Shown here in pieces: positions 49,812-58,785 of a stretch of DNA of 64,000 nt. The number at the start of each line of letters is the position of its first letter. The stretch's first letter is position 1. The notes under the pieces were generated by a model. The model was not told where the DNA came from. It made no database searches and saw nothing but the letters and a program-made list of their open reading frames with translations. Both the position numbers and the translations under genes were made by a program. Where the stretch lies: the NCBI GenBank assembly GCA_013399875.1, contig VXAZ01000382.1, positions 62,001 to 126,000 of the forward strand, written 5' to 3'. Source of the DNA: Gymnorhina tibicen (taxonomy: Eukaryota > Chordata > Aves > Passeriformes > Artamidae).

Positions 49812-50778
49812 TCTCTGCCTCCCCTGCATCCGATGGGAAATGCATCTTCCCCTTGGAGAGGCTGTGTTAAATAAAGGTTTGCCCTTCCCAGGGAGCTGGA
49901 GAGGTGGGAGGTGGACACTGGGCTCCCATCTCTCTCCCAAAGGAAGGTCATTAAGCATATAAAATACATATGTTTTCCCTCCAGCAGCTGTTGGCTTTCT
50001 CAGCCCAAGAGCCACAACAGGACCATGAGGTTTGGAAAATTTCTGCCTCCCACGTCTGCCCCCCTCCCCACCAGCAGTGCTGCTGAATCAGCAAAATGGG
50101 ATTGTGCAGCTGTGCCTCGTTAGGCCAATGCTGCTAATTATGGCAAAAAATGACTTCAAGCCACTCTGCTTTGGGGTGGTGACTTGGTGGAGGGTGAGAC
50201 TGAGCCTTCTCCTGGTGGTGTTTCCAACCACCACTGGTGAGTTTGCAAGAGTGGTGGTCCTGCAAAATTAAACCCTGACAGCACCTCCCTTTTCACTGAA
50301 AGTATGTGAAGCCCTTCTGTGTCTCCAGGGAAGGGAGTTGTTCTTTTCTTTACATATTTCTAGATAAAAACCGTGGGAGAATAATTATTTGTAATTTTGT
50401 AGGGTCCCAGGATTGCAATGGGGTGTCCTTACAGCAATCCCTGTGTGGTTCTGCTCCTGCCTGGGTGAAGAAGTGCCACGTAAAATGCAGTGCATTGACT
50501 TGGATTAGTTAATTAATTGGAGATTCTCTTCCAGTTGAGGCTTTGCAAAGTTTTGCCCAGCTCGTTTGCACAAAGGACATAGGATCTGCCTGGGCACGTG
50601 GGAAAGACCTGGGTGTAGGAGAGAGAAAGGAGAAAAATAAACGGAAGAGGGAGGAATGTGAATCCCAGGGGTGCTCCGTGGGCACTGCCTGGGCTCTGTG
50701 GGCAGCAGGATGACCAGGGGCATGGGGCCTGTTTGGGATCCTGCCCTTGCTCAGCCGTGTCCCTCTGTCTCCTTCCAG

Positions 50779-50869
50779 GCCTTCCGATGAAAACCACCCC
50801 GAGGTGAAGCCCGACGCCTATGTGAACAACCTGGCTGAGGCCGTGGACATCATCCTCCAGCAGCTGTAA
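50779..50869 (+). CDS. LHPP: LHPP terminal coding exon and stop
   Basis: The exon follows CTGTCTCCTTCCAG. Its first base completes the Arg codon split at 912. It then encodes 29 residues, starting PSDENHPEVKPDAYVNN and continuing through LAEAVDIILQQL, and stops at TAA (50867-50869). The pattern R-P-S-D-E-x-H-P-E-V-K is diagnostic of LHPP C-termini; the family signature continues Y-V-x-N-L-A-E-A-V-D. With 821-912 it gives the last 60 residues of a protein normally about 270 residues long. Compared with my recollection of the human protein, which ends ...QHADK, this one ends a few residues earlier at ...QQL. The reading frame is intact with no sign of decay. Confidence 0.94.
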
Positions 50870-51510
50870 ATCCCAGCAGGAGACGGGATGAGCCCTCACG
50901 TGGAACCACTTCATCCTCGCCCACCTCCATCTCACCTTACAGAGCCCAGCCCAGCCTTGCCCAGGGTGGTGGGCACCCCCCTTCTGACACACTTCACGTA
51001 GTGGTACTAAAATGATCTACTGACCTCACCCAGGGGAACACCAAACCTGCTGTCCTCTGGCCAGTCTTGAATGTCCTGAGTCCCCTTGGTGCCTGTGAGG
51101 GGCCTCAGCCTCCTCGGGGTGATGCTGGGGGGCTGCTCCCCCTTTTTTATCTTTGCTCACACCGGGGGCCCAGCCTGGAGGTGGGGAACAGGGAACCCAG
51201 GCACCCCCGCATGGATGGATCTGCCTGCTCAACCCACGTGTCCTGTACCTTTTGGGGTGCCTGAGATGGGATGGGGAACGTCCTCAGGGGGTGATGGAGG
51301 CCACCAGGCCCCAGGGTCCTGTGTGTGTCTCGGGTGGCACAGAAGCCCTGTGGAGGGGGACAGCCCCAGGTGCCTTGGCAAGGCAGTGACTGTGATTCTG
51401 CCAGGATTTGCCCGTCTGGAACAGCCCCAGCTGAGGGCACAGGAATCAAGCAACACATTAGGGAATAAATGCACCACCCTGTCAGGAATAAACCCCGTCC
51501 TGTGGATCTG
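50870..51510 (+). other. LHPP: LHPP 3' UTR (proximal form)
   Basis: About 640 bases lie between the stop codon and the expected cleavage zone after two AATAAA hexamers. The sequence is GC-rich and has no recognised repeat. The end position is inferred from the signals, not from a transcript. Confidence 0.7.
51464..51492 (+). promoter_or_regulatory. LHPP: LHPP poly(A) signals (two AATAAA hexamers)
   Basis: AATAAA occurs at 51464-51469 and 51487-51492. A GT-rich downstream element (CTGTTTGTCGTCGTGTTC) follows at about 51513-51530. The spacing predicts cleavage around 51505-51512. Confidence 0.8.
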
Positions 51511-51771
51511 GCCTGTTTGTCGTCGTGTTCAGTGGGATCAGCACTGGCAGGGATGTTTACAGGACCTGAAATGCTCTTCCCTACCTGGAAAAGGCCGTGG
51601 GACCGATGGGCTTTGCCTTCCCTCTGGGGGAGGGTCTTGTGAGCAGCTCTGGCTGTGTGGGAGGGGATGTGGATTTCCTGCCTCTCCCCATTAAAATCCT
51701 GGATGTGCAGTCAAGGGCTCCCCTGTGCCAGGGAGCTCTCGGGGCTGAGTCAGACACGGCTCCGGCTGAAA

Positions 51772-52069
51772 ATGGACTTTCCACAAGGGCATGTAGTGAT
51801 AGAACAAGGGGGAATGGCTTCAAAAGAGTAGGTTTAGATTGGATATTGGGAAGGAATTGTTCCCTGGGAGGGTGGGCAGGCCCTGGCACAGGGTACCCAG
51901 AGAAGCTGTGGCTGTCCCTGGATCCCTGGCAGTGCCCAAGGCCAGGCTGGACAGGGCTTGGAGCAGCCTGGGACAGTGGGAGGTGTCCCTGCCCATGGCA
52001 GGGGTGGAACTGGATGATCTTTGAAGTCCCTTCCAGCCCAAACCAATCTGGGATTCTAGGGTTCTGTAC
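51772..52069 (+). repeat. CR1 LINE fragment, about 300 bp
   Basis: ACAAGGGCATGTAGTGATAG, then GAACAAGGGGGAATGGCTTC, GATTGGATATTGGGAAGGAA, GCCCAAGGCCAGGCTGGACA and TGGATGATCTTTGAAGTCCC, ending in GGGATTCTAGGGTTCTG. Sense orientation relative to LHPP, about 260 bp past its proximal poly(A) site. Confidence 0.94.
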
Positions 52070-52898
52070 TCACTCAACACCCCCTGGGACTGATCCTGCC
52101 CCACATTTCTGCTGAGAATCTGCTGCACCAGCTCAGCTCCAGCTCAGCCCCCTCCTGCTGCCAGAAGCACTCAGCACATCCAGTGCTAGGACAGGCATGA
52201 GATTTGCCTTTTTTTTCCTAATCAGAATAAGGATTTCCAAAAGGAGCTGCTGCTCCCTGCCCCCAGGCATTGCAGCCCTTCCCCGGGGATTTTAGTTTCT
52301 CTCCCCGTCAGTTTTGCAGTGCAGCTGTTGCAGCGTGTGTGGCAACACCTGGCCATGCTGCACCTGGCAAAAGCATGGAAGGGGCTCAAAATGGGTCAAA
52401 AAATTAAAGATTAGGGGTTGCTCCATCAAGTCCTCTGCCCACCTTCACTGACACGTGGTAGTGTTTGCAAGGGTCAACTTTTAGAGGCAAAAGTCCCCTT
52501 TTAATCAACATAGCAGCAGCTCTGCACCCTCTTGGGCTTTGGGCAAAACTTTTTGGGCTTTAACTTGTTTCAGATCTCCCAAGGCACTGTGGAAATCACG
52601 TAATTGTTTGTGCTACATATATTTGTATCTATCCATGCTCTCAGGCAGCATGTGCTGGCCACTGTCTGCATTCAGCCACTGCTCTCTGCATCTGCAAGCG
52701 GGAGGTAAAGGATAATTCCAGCTCTGTTTCCAGCAGTCCCAACAGCTGAAGATGACCCTGCTCACTGAAGGACACCAAAACGATGCTCCCTGTTTCTGGA
52801 GGGTTGGAACACTTGTTTTCCAGAGCTACCACCTGGCCCTGGAGCTGCACAGCACCCCTTGGGGACAGCAGGGGAAAGGGGGCTGGGAATTAAGTTCT

Positions 52899-52909
52899 AA
52901 TAAAATAAA
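52899..52909 (+). promoter_or_regulatory. LHPP: Possible distal LHPP poly(A) signal (overlapping AATAAAATAAA)
   Basis: Two overlapping AATAAA hexamers at 52899-52904 and 52904-52909 are followed by a U/GU-rich element (TTTTTTGGTCTGGTTTTGC) near 52936-52955. If used, the LHPP 3' UTR would extend to about 2 kb and include the CR1 copy. Chance occurrence in AT-rich sequence is equally possible. Confidence 0.35.
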
Positions 52910-53770
52910 CTACATCTGGGAAAATGGCCTTAGTGCAGTTTTTTGGTCTGGTTTTGCATCTTTTATCCTCTGGGTAGTAGTTCAGCCAAAGTGTATGGTA
53001 CTGTCAGCATCCACACACATGGAAGGATGCTGTAAACCCTGGTCAAACGTTCAGGCTGTGATGGATCACTGAGAATTTCTTTTTTATCCCCTAATTCTTC
53101 CCTTTTTGTTCTATTATACTAAGCCTATCACTTCAATCTGATTAAGTTGAGGCAGATAAACATCCTGCCATCTGTCATGAAACTTTTTACAGTGTTTGCT
53201 TGCTGGAGGAAGTTGCAGCCGTTTTCCTTTTTGGGTTACAAAGGCTGCAGGGAGATACTGCCCTGTTTCCCCAAGAACTTATTTAACACCCCCATGTGCC
53301 CTTGGCCTGCTGTGGGCTCTGGCCTTGCTTGAGGTTAGATTTTATTTTAAGAGGCAGGATATTCTGTGTCTCCTTAAACACAAAGAAGGAGGTGCTACTT
53401 GGCGCTTCAGTTGGCACTTTGTGGTTTATATCTTTGGCTGTGTTACAGCTAAATGTCAGGCTGGGGGGGAGGCATGGGAGATGCCCCCTCACCATGGGGA
53501 GGGTGCAGGGTGTCTGTCTGCACGTGAGCATCATAAAAATGTCCATTTTCCTGTGCAATCCATGGGACACCCTGTTTCTAACACAGACACCCACAGGAAA
53601 GGTCCTGGTTGAGGGCTTTCCCAATCCCCACCCATTTTTTGGGGACAGCCCTTCCCAGCACCCATGGAGATGTCGAGGAGGTGCAGCCAGCAGAGGAGAG
53701 GAGGGGGCTCCATCAAACTCCAACCCCATCAAACTCCATCCAGTGCCACAACCCCGAGGGGCAGTGACGT

Positions 53771-53802
53771 CCCCAACCCCCCGGGGACCCCACAGACGCG
53801 CC
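53771..53802 (-). terminator. FAM53B: G-rich run downstream of the FAM53B poly(A) site (possible pause element)
   Basis: On the minus strand this stretch reads as successive G runs (4, 6 and 4 G) within a CpG-rich block about 50-70 nt beyond the predicted FAM53B cleavage site. G-rich pause sites downstream of poly(A) signals are known to help termination in vertebrates. Its role here is inference. Confidence 0.3.
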
Positions 53803-53862
53803 CAGCCACGGGGACAGCACAGAGAGGCGAGACACGGGCCGGGGGTTATTGAACCAGGAAGC

Positions 53863-53868
53863 TTTATT
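53863..53868 (-). promoter_or_regulatory. FAM53B: FAM53B poly(A) signal AATAAA (minus strand)
   Basis: TTTATT on the plus strand reads AATAAA on the minus strand. On the minus strand the downstream sequence becomes GT/G-rich (GTGTCTCGCCTCTCTGTGCTG), supporting cleavage near 53845. Confidence 0.6.
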
Positions 53869-54084
53869 TACACAGTAAAAGTAACAAGCAATTTCCTGAG
53901 ATTGAGCTGCTCTAGTGCAATCAAGTCATGGAGGGGGCAGGAGCAGCCTCCTCGCCCGCCCAGGAGGGGACACCTCGGGCAGCCCCTCCCGGGACACGCA
54001 CGGCCCGCGGCGCTTGTGCAATTGCCAGCGAGACTTGGCTACTACAGGTCATAGCTTCAGAAGGCTTTGTTTTTATTCTTCTTC

Positions 54085-54136
54085 CCATTTTTTGTTGGTT
54101 TTTTTTGTTTTGTTTGTTTGTTTTGTTTTTTATTTG
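54085..54136. repeat. T-rich low-complexity tract (A-rich in FAM53B mRNA)
   Basis: TTTTGTTTTGTTTGTTTGTT-type sequence is read directly. In the minus-strand transcript it is an internal A-rich tract about 250 nt from the 3' end. Confidence 0.85.
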
Positions 54137-54845
54137 GCCATCCTCTTCTTTTTCTTTCTCGAACACCGAACCCACACACGCCGCAAAGCACTGCTACAAT
54201 CCTAGAACATCCTACGTCAGTCTGTTCGCCTGGGCAGCCAGGAGCTTTAAACAACGCACTTGAAACACGACTTTATTGGCCAAACAGGCTATGCTAGCAC
54301 GTGGAAAAATTACAATCTATTTTACAAACACTTCTCCTCGTTGGTTTCTTTCCTTTAATGTTCTCTGCCATAGGACAGGCTCAAAGAGCTACATCTGCAA
54401 AACACACAGCAAACTCCCGTGCGCCTGCTAAGACTTTCTGTATTAAAATCCTATTTTTTCTCAGGATGAAGAACCTTTATTGCTGCTGCCACAGCTTTGG
54501 TGTCATCCCAAAACGGCTGCTGCCCAGACTGGGTCACACCTTGGACAAGCCACTGAGTCTCTTTGCAATAATGAGCCTATTTTAGCTACCTAGCAAGGAA
54601 TAACATCCCTTGTCTGCATATTATTTTAACATCACATTCTGGCAGCCGGCAGGGACTTGCCGGGGGACTTGGGGGGTTCCCAAAGCATCTGTGTAATAGG
54701 TGAAGTCCTTTACAAACCAAGAGCAGGACCCCCAGGGAATGCCCTGCTCTCCCACTGCGTAGGAGACGAATCTCCTGGCGCCGGGGGAGCAACGCCACTT
54801 CTGACTTTACAATCAACAGGATGTCCCCTGAATCTGAGGCACATA

Positions 54846-54906
54846 CTATATTATATTTAATATTTTTAATTACTTTATTTATATATATATTTATATATAT
54901 ATAAAT
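54846..54906. repeat. AT-rich simple sequence
   Basis: TATATATATTTATATATATA-type sequence is read directly. Confidence 0.85.
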
Positions 54907-54927
54907 CCACAAATGTTTTACCTCTAC

Positions 54928-54944
54928 AGAAAGAGAGAGAGAGA
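54928..54944. repeat. (GA)n tract
   Basis: AGAAAGAGAGAGAGAGAAAA is read directly. It is short. Confidence 0.8.
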
Positions 54945-55170
54945 AAAGAAATTTAAAAAGTAAGGCTTTTTAAACTGAGAATAAGTACATGAAATCATAC
55001 AAAGCCAACAAGAAATACCCAACAGAACACCACCGTGGCCTCAGAACTGTCGCTAACTGTAGTCTGTGCCTACGCCAACGTGCCCAGTGTAAGGCCATGA
55101 CTCATTGGAGAAGCGTTTTTAGTAAGGCAAACGGGTTGTGCTGAATGTAAACTGAATGCTACGGCTACGT

Positions 55171-55243
55171 CCAGGACAGCTGGGCCGTGGCCCATTGGCC
55201 ACCACATCCAGGACAGCTGGGCCGTGGCCCATTGGCCACCTTC
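55171..55243. repeat. 37-bp tandem duplication with GGCCAATGG motifs
   Basis: The unit beginning CCAGGACAGCTGGGCCGTGG and continuing CCCATTGGCCACC occurs at 55171-55207 and again, virtually unchanged, at 55208-55243. On the minus strand each unit contains GGCCAATGGGCCACGGCCCA, which includes a CCAAT core and short self-complementary stretches. It lies in the FAM53B 3' UTR. Confidence 0.92.
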
Positions 55244-55931
55244 CCACTCTGGAGGGTTAGCGTGGCACCAGGAGCAGCCCTTGGAAAGAAAACAGAAGCC
55301 CTTAGGAATTCCAGCCCTGGGGAGGCCCAGGCGAGAGCCCACCCGGAGCTCTGCGGCAGCAGCCGGACGCGGATTTGGGTGAATTTGCCCTTTTCTGCTC
55401 AGCTGAGGAGGTGCCTGTGGCCAGCGGGAGCTGTGCGCCCCGAGAGCAGGACGTGTCAGCGGTGGGGAGGGATGGATGGAGCATCAGGAAGACTCAAAGC
55501 CAAGAACTGTGCTGTGAGGGTGCCACCGCAGGGGCACGGGCAGAGGGGCAGCAGCCTGGGAAAACACTGGCATGGCTGGACCCTCCCAGAACTGAGTCTG
55601 AGCCCAGCAGCGCCTTCCACAACAGGAGGGCTAAAAATTAACCCAGGATATATTTTCTTCTAAGTGATGCATCGAGCGACACTTTAAAAGAGCTGGAGGG
55701 TTCCCCCAAAATGAAAAGACATCCCTGTCATCCCCTCCCCGAATATCTGGGGCTCGTCCTGCTTGCCTGGAGGGAGTGGACATGGCCACTGCCACCAGCA
55801 AAACCTCTGCGGTGCCAGGACAGGGGTAACGACCGATGGGTTCCACTGTGGTGGGAGATGCCGCACGCATCCCAAACCACGGCGGAAAAAAGTGCACTAA
55901 CATAACCAGAAACGATGAATGAAACCTGTAC

Positions 55932-56103
55932 CAGCAGCTCTCAGCCTTTCTGAGTTATGGACCCTCAAGGCATTGCCAGCAGGGGTGCTGAACCCCGCTA
56001 AAAATGTCCTGTCTTCAACTGCTCTTGGTATCAATGGCTTTTTTTTCCTTTCTTGCTTTTGCAAAGCTCGGGAAGCGACCCCTGAGCTTGAAGGAACCAG
56101 CAG
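55932..56103. mobile_element. Possible ancient hAT (Charlie-like) non-autonomous element
   Basis: The left edge CAGCAGCTCTCAGCCTTTCT and GAGTTATGGACCC resembles the Charlie-type hAT end (a CAGTGGTTCTCAACC-like start followed by a GGACCCC block). The right edge GCGACCCCTGAGCTTGAAGG reads in reverse as a similar TGGTTC...GGGGTCGC end. The element would be about 170 bp within the FAM53B 3' UTR. The match is from memory and imperfect. Confidence 0.3.
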
Positions 56104-56158
56104 AAAGAATCCAGAAGATGCTGGAAGCCATTTGTACAGCTTTCCTAGAGCTTTAAAC

Positions 56159-56216
56159 AAACAAAAAAATTAAAAAATAAAAAATAAAAAAAAAACAGAG
56201 GGAGAAGAGAAAAAAA
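56159..56216. repeat. A-rich low-complexity tract
   Basis: Runs of A interrupted by T or C, such as AAAAAATAAAAAATAAAAAA. In the FAM53B transcript (minus strand) it is U-rich. Confidence 0.85.
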
Positions 56217-57363
56217 AGTATGTGTCCTTCTAAACCTGTTAGCAAGCGGACAGCTTATTTTTAGCAGAGAGAATTCATATTGTACAAACATAATGGTCAC
56301 CACTTTATCTGTGCTTAAAAAAGGCACAGGAAGAGGAAAAGCTTTCAGTGCTGCTACCTGGATTTTCAGCCTTTTGCCAGCTGACTTTGTCAAGTAACCC
56401 CTCCACAACGTGCCTTGGGCGTGCGGCCCTTCACAGTAAAGCCAAAAAAAAGAGGGTGGCAGCCGTGCCTCGGGTAGCAGAGTGGGCACAGCTGCTGGTA
56501 AATGGGTAAACAGCCCAGCCCTGCTCAAAACAGGGTGTTGGGAACCCAAATGAGGGTGGCACCGAGCCTGAGTAGGGCTTTTTTCCCAAAGGGGTTGAGA
56601 GAGGGGGCTGGAAAGAAAAAAAAATAGGGAAAGGAAGGCATTTGAGCATCCCTGAGCAGCAAGCACTGCTGTGGATGCCGCCCTGCATGGGCCAGGGATC
56701 TGTTTAATTCCTCACCAGGAAAAGGAAAACTAAAAATAAAGGAGTAATAATCCAGCTCTTGCCATTATTAAATTTAAGCAAAACACTTCACTTGTGATTT
56801 CCTTCTCACGGCACTGCCAGGGACATGGGGAGCGAGGGGGGTGCTGGGGCCGCACGGGATGCGGCCGGAGAAAGGGAACCGTGGCCACCCCGGCAGCCAC
56901 CAGCCAGTGCTCGGTTTGCAAATCTAATTCTGCTTTTCCCTCCCTTTCTCCAGTCCCAGGGGTGGTGGTTTCTCCTTGTGCACCCCTTTCTGAACTAGCA
57001 CAGGTGGGACCTGTGGGAGCACGGCCAGCTCCATCAGCTCCAACCCTACCCTGGCAAAAGCCATTTACTCGTGGATTCCGAGTTTTTGGCAATCCCCGTG
57101 CCTGGTTTCCCTGTGGGACAGGCACTTTCCTCCGACTGGCTGACCTCTGGCTACAGTAGTTACAAAGAATTTCAAGATTTACACACGCATGCACACGAAT
57201 TCCTCTAAATACCTGATGAAATTTTGGCAAAGCTGCTTCGTCCCCTCCGGCTGGCAGGAGGGGAGCGGTGACAGGATCCCACCAACTCGCTGGCAACGAG
57301 GAGCCCTCCACGGCTCTGCTGGCAGCCCCCGGGAACCCCAGGGCGAGAGGAGCTGCTCCCTCC

Positions 57364-57684
57364 TCAGTTGTTTTCTATCTGCTCGATGTCTATCTCGCCG
57401 TCCAGCTGGAAGAGGCTCTCGGTGCCCGTCCCGCCGCCCCGCCAGGCCGCCCTGTCCTCCTCCTTCCCGGCGCTCTCCTCCTCCTCCTCGCAGGACAGGT
57501 CATCCCTGCTGGCCCGGCGGTCGTCGGGCCTGGCACGCGGCGGCTCCGGGACCGGGGTGCAGGCGGGGGTCCTGCCCGGCATCACCTCCGGGGCCGCGGT
57601 CCACGGCTGGGGGCCCGCGAGCCGCTGGGAGCCGTCCTCGGCCGTGGTGCTAAGGCAGCTGAGGCTGTTGAAAGTCTGGCGGTT
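57364..57684 (-). CDS. FAM53B: FAM53B last coding exon (C-terminal 106 residues)
   Basis: On the minus strand the exon begins after a strong 3' splice site (pyrimidine-rich CTCTCTGCCCTTGCCTCCGCAG, whose AG is plus-strand CT at 57685-57686). It is read in phase 0 from NRQTFNSLSC to the stop TGA (plus TCA at 57364-57366). It contains a proline-rich middle (PEPPRARP), a basic patch with a possible 14-3-3/kinase site (DDRRASRDD), an acidic run (CEEEEES) and the conserved tail DGEIDIEQIENN, the FAM53-family C-terminal pattern. FAM53B (simplet in fish) is a small nuclear protein reported to bind beta-catenin and promote its nuclear localisation in Wnt signalling. The other exons lie beyond 64000. 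The tail-to-tail position next to LHPP matches the mammalian locus, which argues against FAM53A or FAM53C. The exon is GC- and CpG-rich relative to the flanks. Confidence 0.85.
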   Translation of the reverse strand, partial: NRQTFNSLSCLSTTAEDGSQRLAGPQPWTAAPEVMPGRTPACTPVPEPPRARPDDRRASRDDLSCEEEEESAGKEEDRAAWRGGGTGTESLFQLDGEIDIEQIENN

Positions 57685-58675
57685 CTGCGGAGGCAAGGGC
57701 AGAGAGGCAGCTGAGTTAGAGACCAGGGGGAGTCCTGAAGCTGGGATGGAAGTTACGCTGGATGAGCTGAGAGTCTTCCCGACCCCAAACCTGAGCTCCC
57801 CCGGCCAAACAGAAAGCGAGCAGAGCAGCAGGAACACTCGGCTCACGGCCAGCAGGTCCCCAGGAGATGGGCAGATGCTGCAAAGCCCCACCTCCCCATC
57901 CGCGGCAGGTCCTGCGCCTCTCCTGTCCCTGCGACAGGCAACAGCATCAAAACCACACCCAGCCTGCTCTGATCAGTCCCATCACCATCTTCACCCCCTG
58001 CATCGCCCAGTTCCACATGTAAGGCAGCACAGAGCTCACCAAAAATGAATGAACATTTCCAACAACTTCATTTATTAGCCCAGAGAAACTTCAGCCCTTC
58101 CTTTAAGTAGCTGGAGCTTGTGTCCTGCTAAACCCTCCTCTGTGATGGCTCATGGCTGTTCCCCTCACTAAAGACCATGCAAGCACACTTCTCTGTTCCC
58201 ATAGTCTCCACGCCTGGTTACCTTGGCCAGAAACTTGATTTAGTTTATGTGCTGTCACGCCTTCTAAACAGTTTCAAACTCTGAGAGTGGCGAGGAGCAC
58301 GCAGGCATTCCAAACCCCCCCGGAGCAGAGCAGGCAGAACCTCCTGGGGATGCTGTCCGGCCGTGAGCGCGCTCGCCTGCCAGGCAACGCCTTCTTCCCA
58401 GGCTGGTTTTTAAAAGAGCAAACTGAACGCTCATTCCTGAGCGCCAGTGGAAATAACGAGGCCATCCTAGCGGCAGAGGGTGTGCTCCGAGCAGGAGGAG
58501 ACTGAGGAGGACCTCAGCAGCTTGTGGAGCCTCTCCTCGAGCCAGCATGTGATGGTGCATTCACTTCTCAGACCTGGACACATCCCATGGGATTGGCCTG
58601 AACGGGAACTCAACGAACACCTGGGAGGAGGGCAGCCCCCTCACCAGCTGGAGATGTTCACCTGTTTTGGGTCAG

Positions 58676-58785
58676 TTTTGGGTCCCTCAGGACAAGAGAG
58701 ACATTGAGGGGCTGGAGAGTGTCCAGAGAAGGGAACGGAGCTGGGGAAGGGTCTGGAGCACCAGGGGCAGCTGAGGGAGCCAGGA
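58676..58785 (+). repeat. CR1 LINE internal fragment
   Basis: TTTTGGGTCCCTCAGGACAA, then GAGAGACATTGAGGGGCTGG, GAGTGTCCAGAGAAGGGAAC and GGGGCAGCTGAGGGAGC correspond to CR1 sequence just downstream of the ORF2 end. No 3' terminus is present. It is antisense to FAM53B. Confidence 0.88.

Larger units (their letters stand above)
913..50778 (+). other. LHPP: LHPP last intron, about 49.9 kb
   Basis: The intron is bounded by the donor AG|GTCAGT at 913 and the acceptor CTGTCTCCTTCCAG ending at 50778, so it is a GT-AG intron. Both flanking exons keep the LHPP frame across it (AG + G gives Arg). It makes up more than three quarters of the window and contains CR1 LINE fragments, microsatellites, an inverted repeat pair, a fold-back hairpin and otherwise unremarkable sequence. 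No nested gene could be supported on either strand. Confidence 0.9.
45188..50778. other. Intronic, 5.6 kb, with microsatellites
   Basis: No gene is supported. It includes a TA/CA tract at 48887-48924 and an AAT/ATC tract at 49784-49811. The last 40 bases form the polypyrimidine tract and 3' splice site of the terminal LHPP exon. Confidence 0.6.
51511..53844. other. Intergenic region between convergent LHPP and FAM53B 3' ends
   Basis: About 2.3 kb without a gene. It contains one CR1 copy, a possible distal LHPP poly(A) site near 52.9 kb, a 19-bp imperfect tandem (CCATCAAACTCCA units) at 53710-53742, and a CpG- and G/C-run-rich stretch at 53750-53840. The ORF at 53296-54054 (252 codons) crosses the FAM53B 3' end and is not considered a gene. 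Confidence 0.65.
53845..57363 (-). other. FAM53B: FAM53B 3' UTR, about 3.5 kb
   Basis: It extends from the FAM53B stop codon to the poly(A) signal near 53.86 kb. On the plus strand it shows a T-rich block at 54085-54136 (an internal A-rich tract in the mRNA), AT tracts at 54846-54906, a GA tract at 54928-54944, a 37-bp tandem duplication at 55171-55243 and an A-rich block at 56159-56216. TTTATT (minus-strand AATAAA) also occurs at 54072, 54129, 54272 and 54476, so shorter isoforms are possible. The extent is inferred from signals and the absence of a nearer strong end. Confidence 0.65.

Noticed and set aside
53296..54054. 252-codon open frame on the plus strand
   Set aside because: It crosses the predicted FAM53B 3' end in antisense, contains a tandem CCATCAAACTCCA stretch and has no recognisable domain. 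GC-rich sequence makes such chance frames common.
57368..58048. 226-codon open frame on the plus strand opposite the FAM53B exon
   Set aside because: It is the antisense shadow of the GC-rich FAM53B last exon; the minus-strand frame carries the conserved family tail and the splice site.
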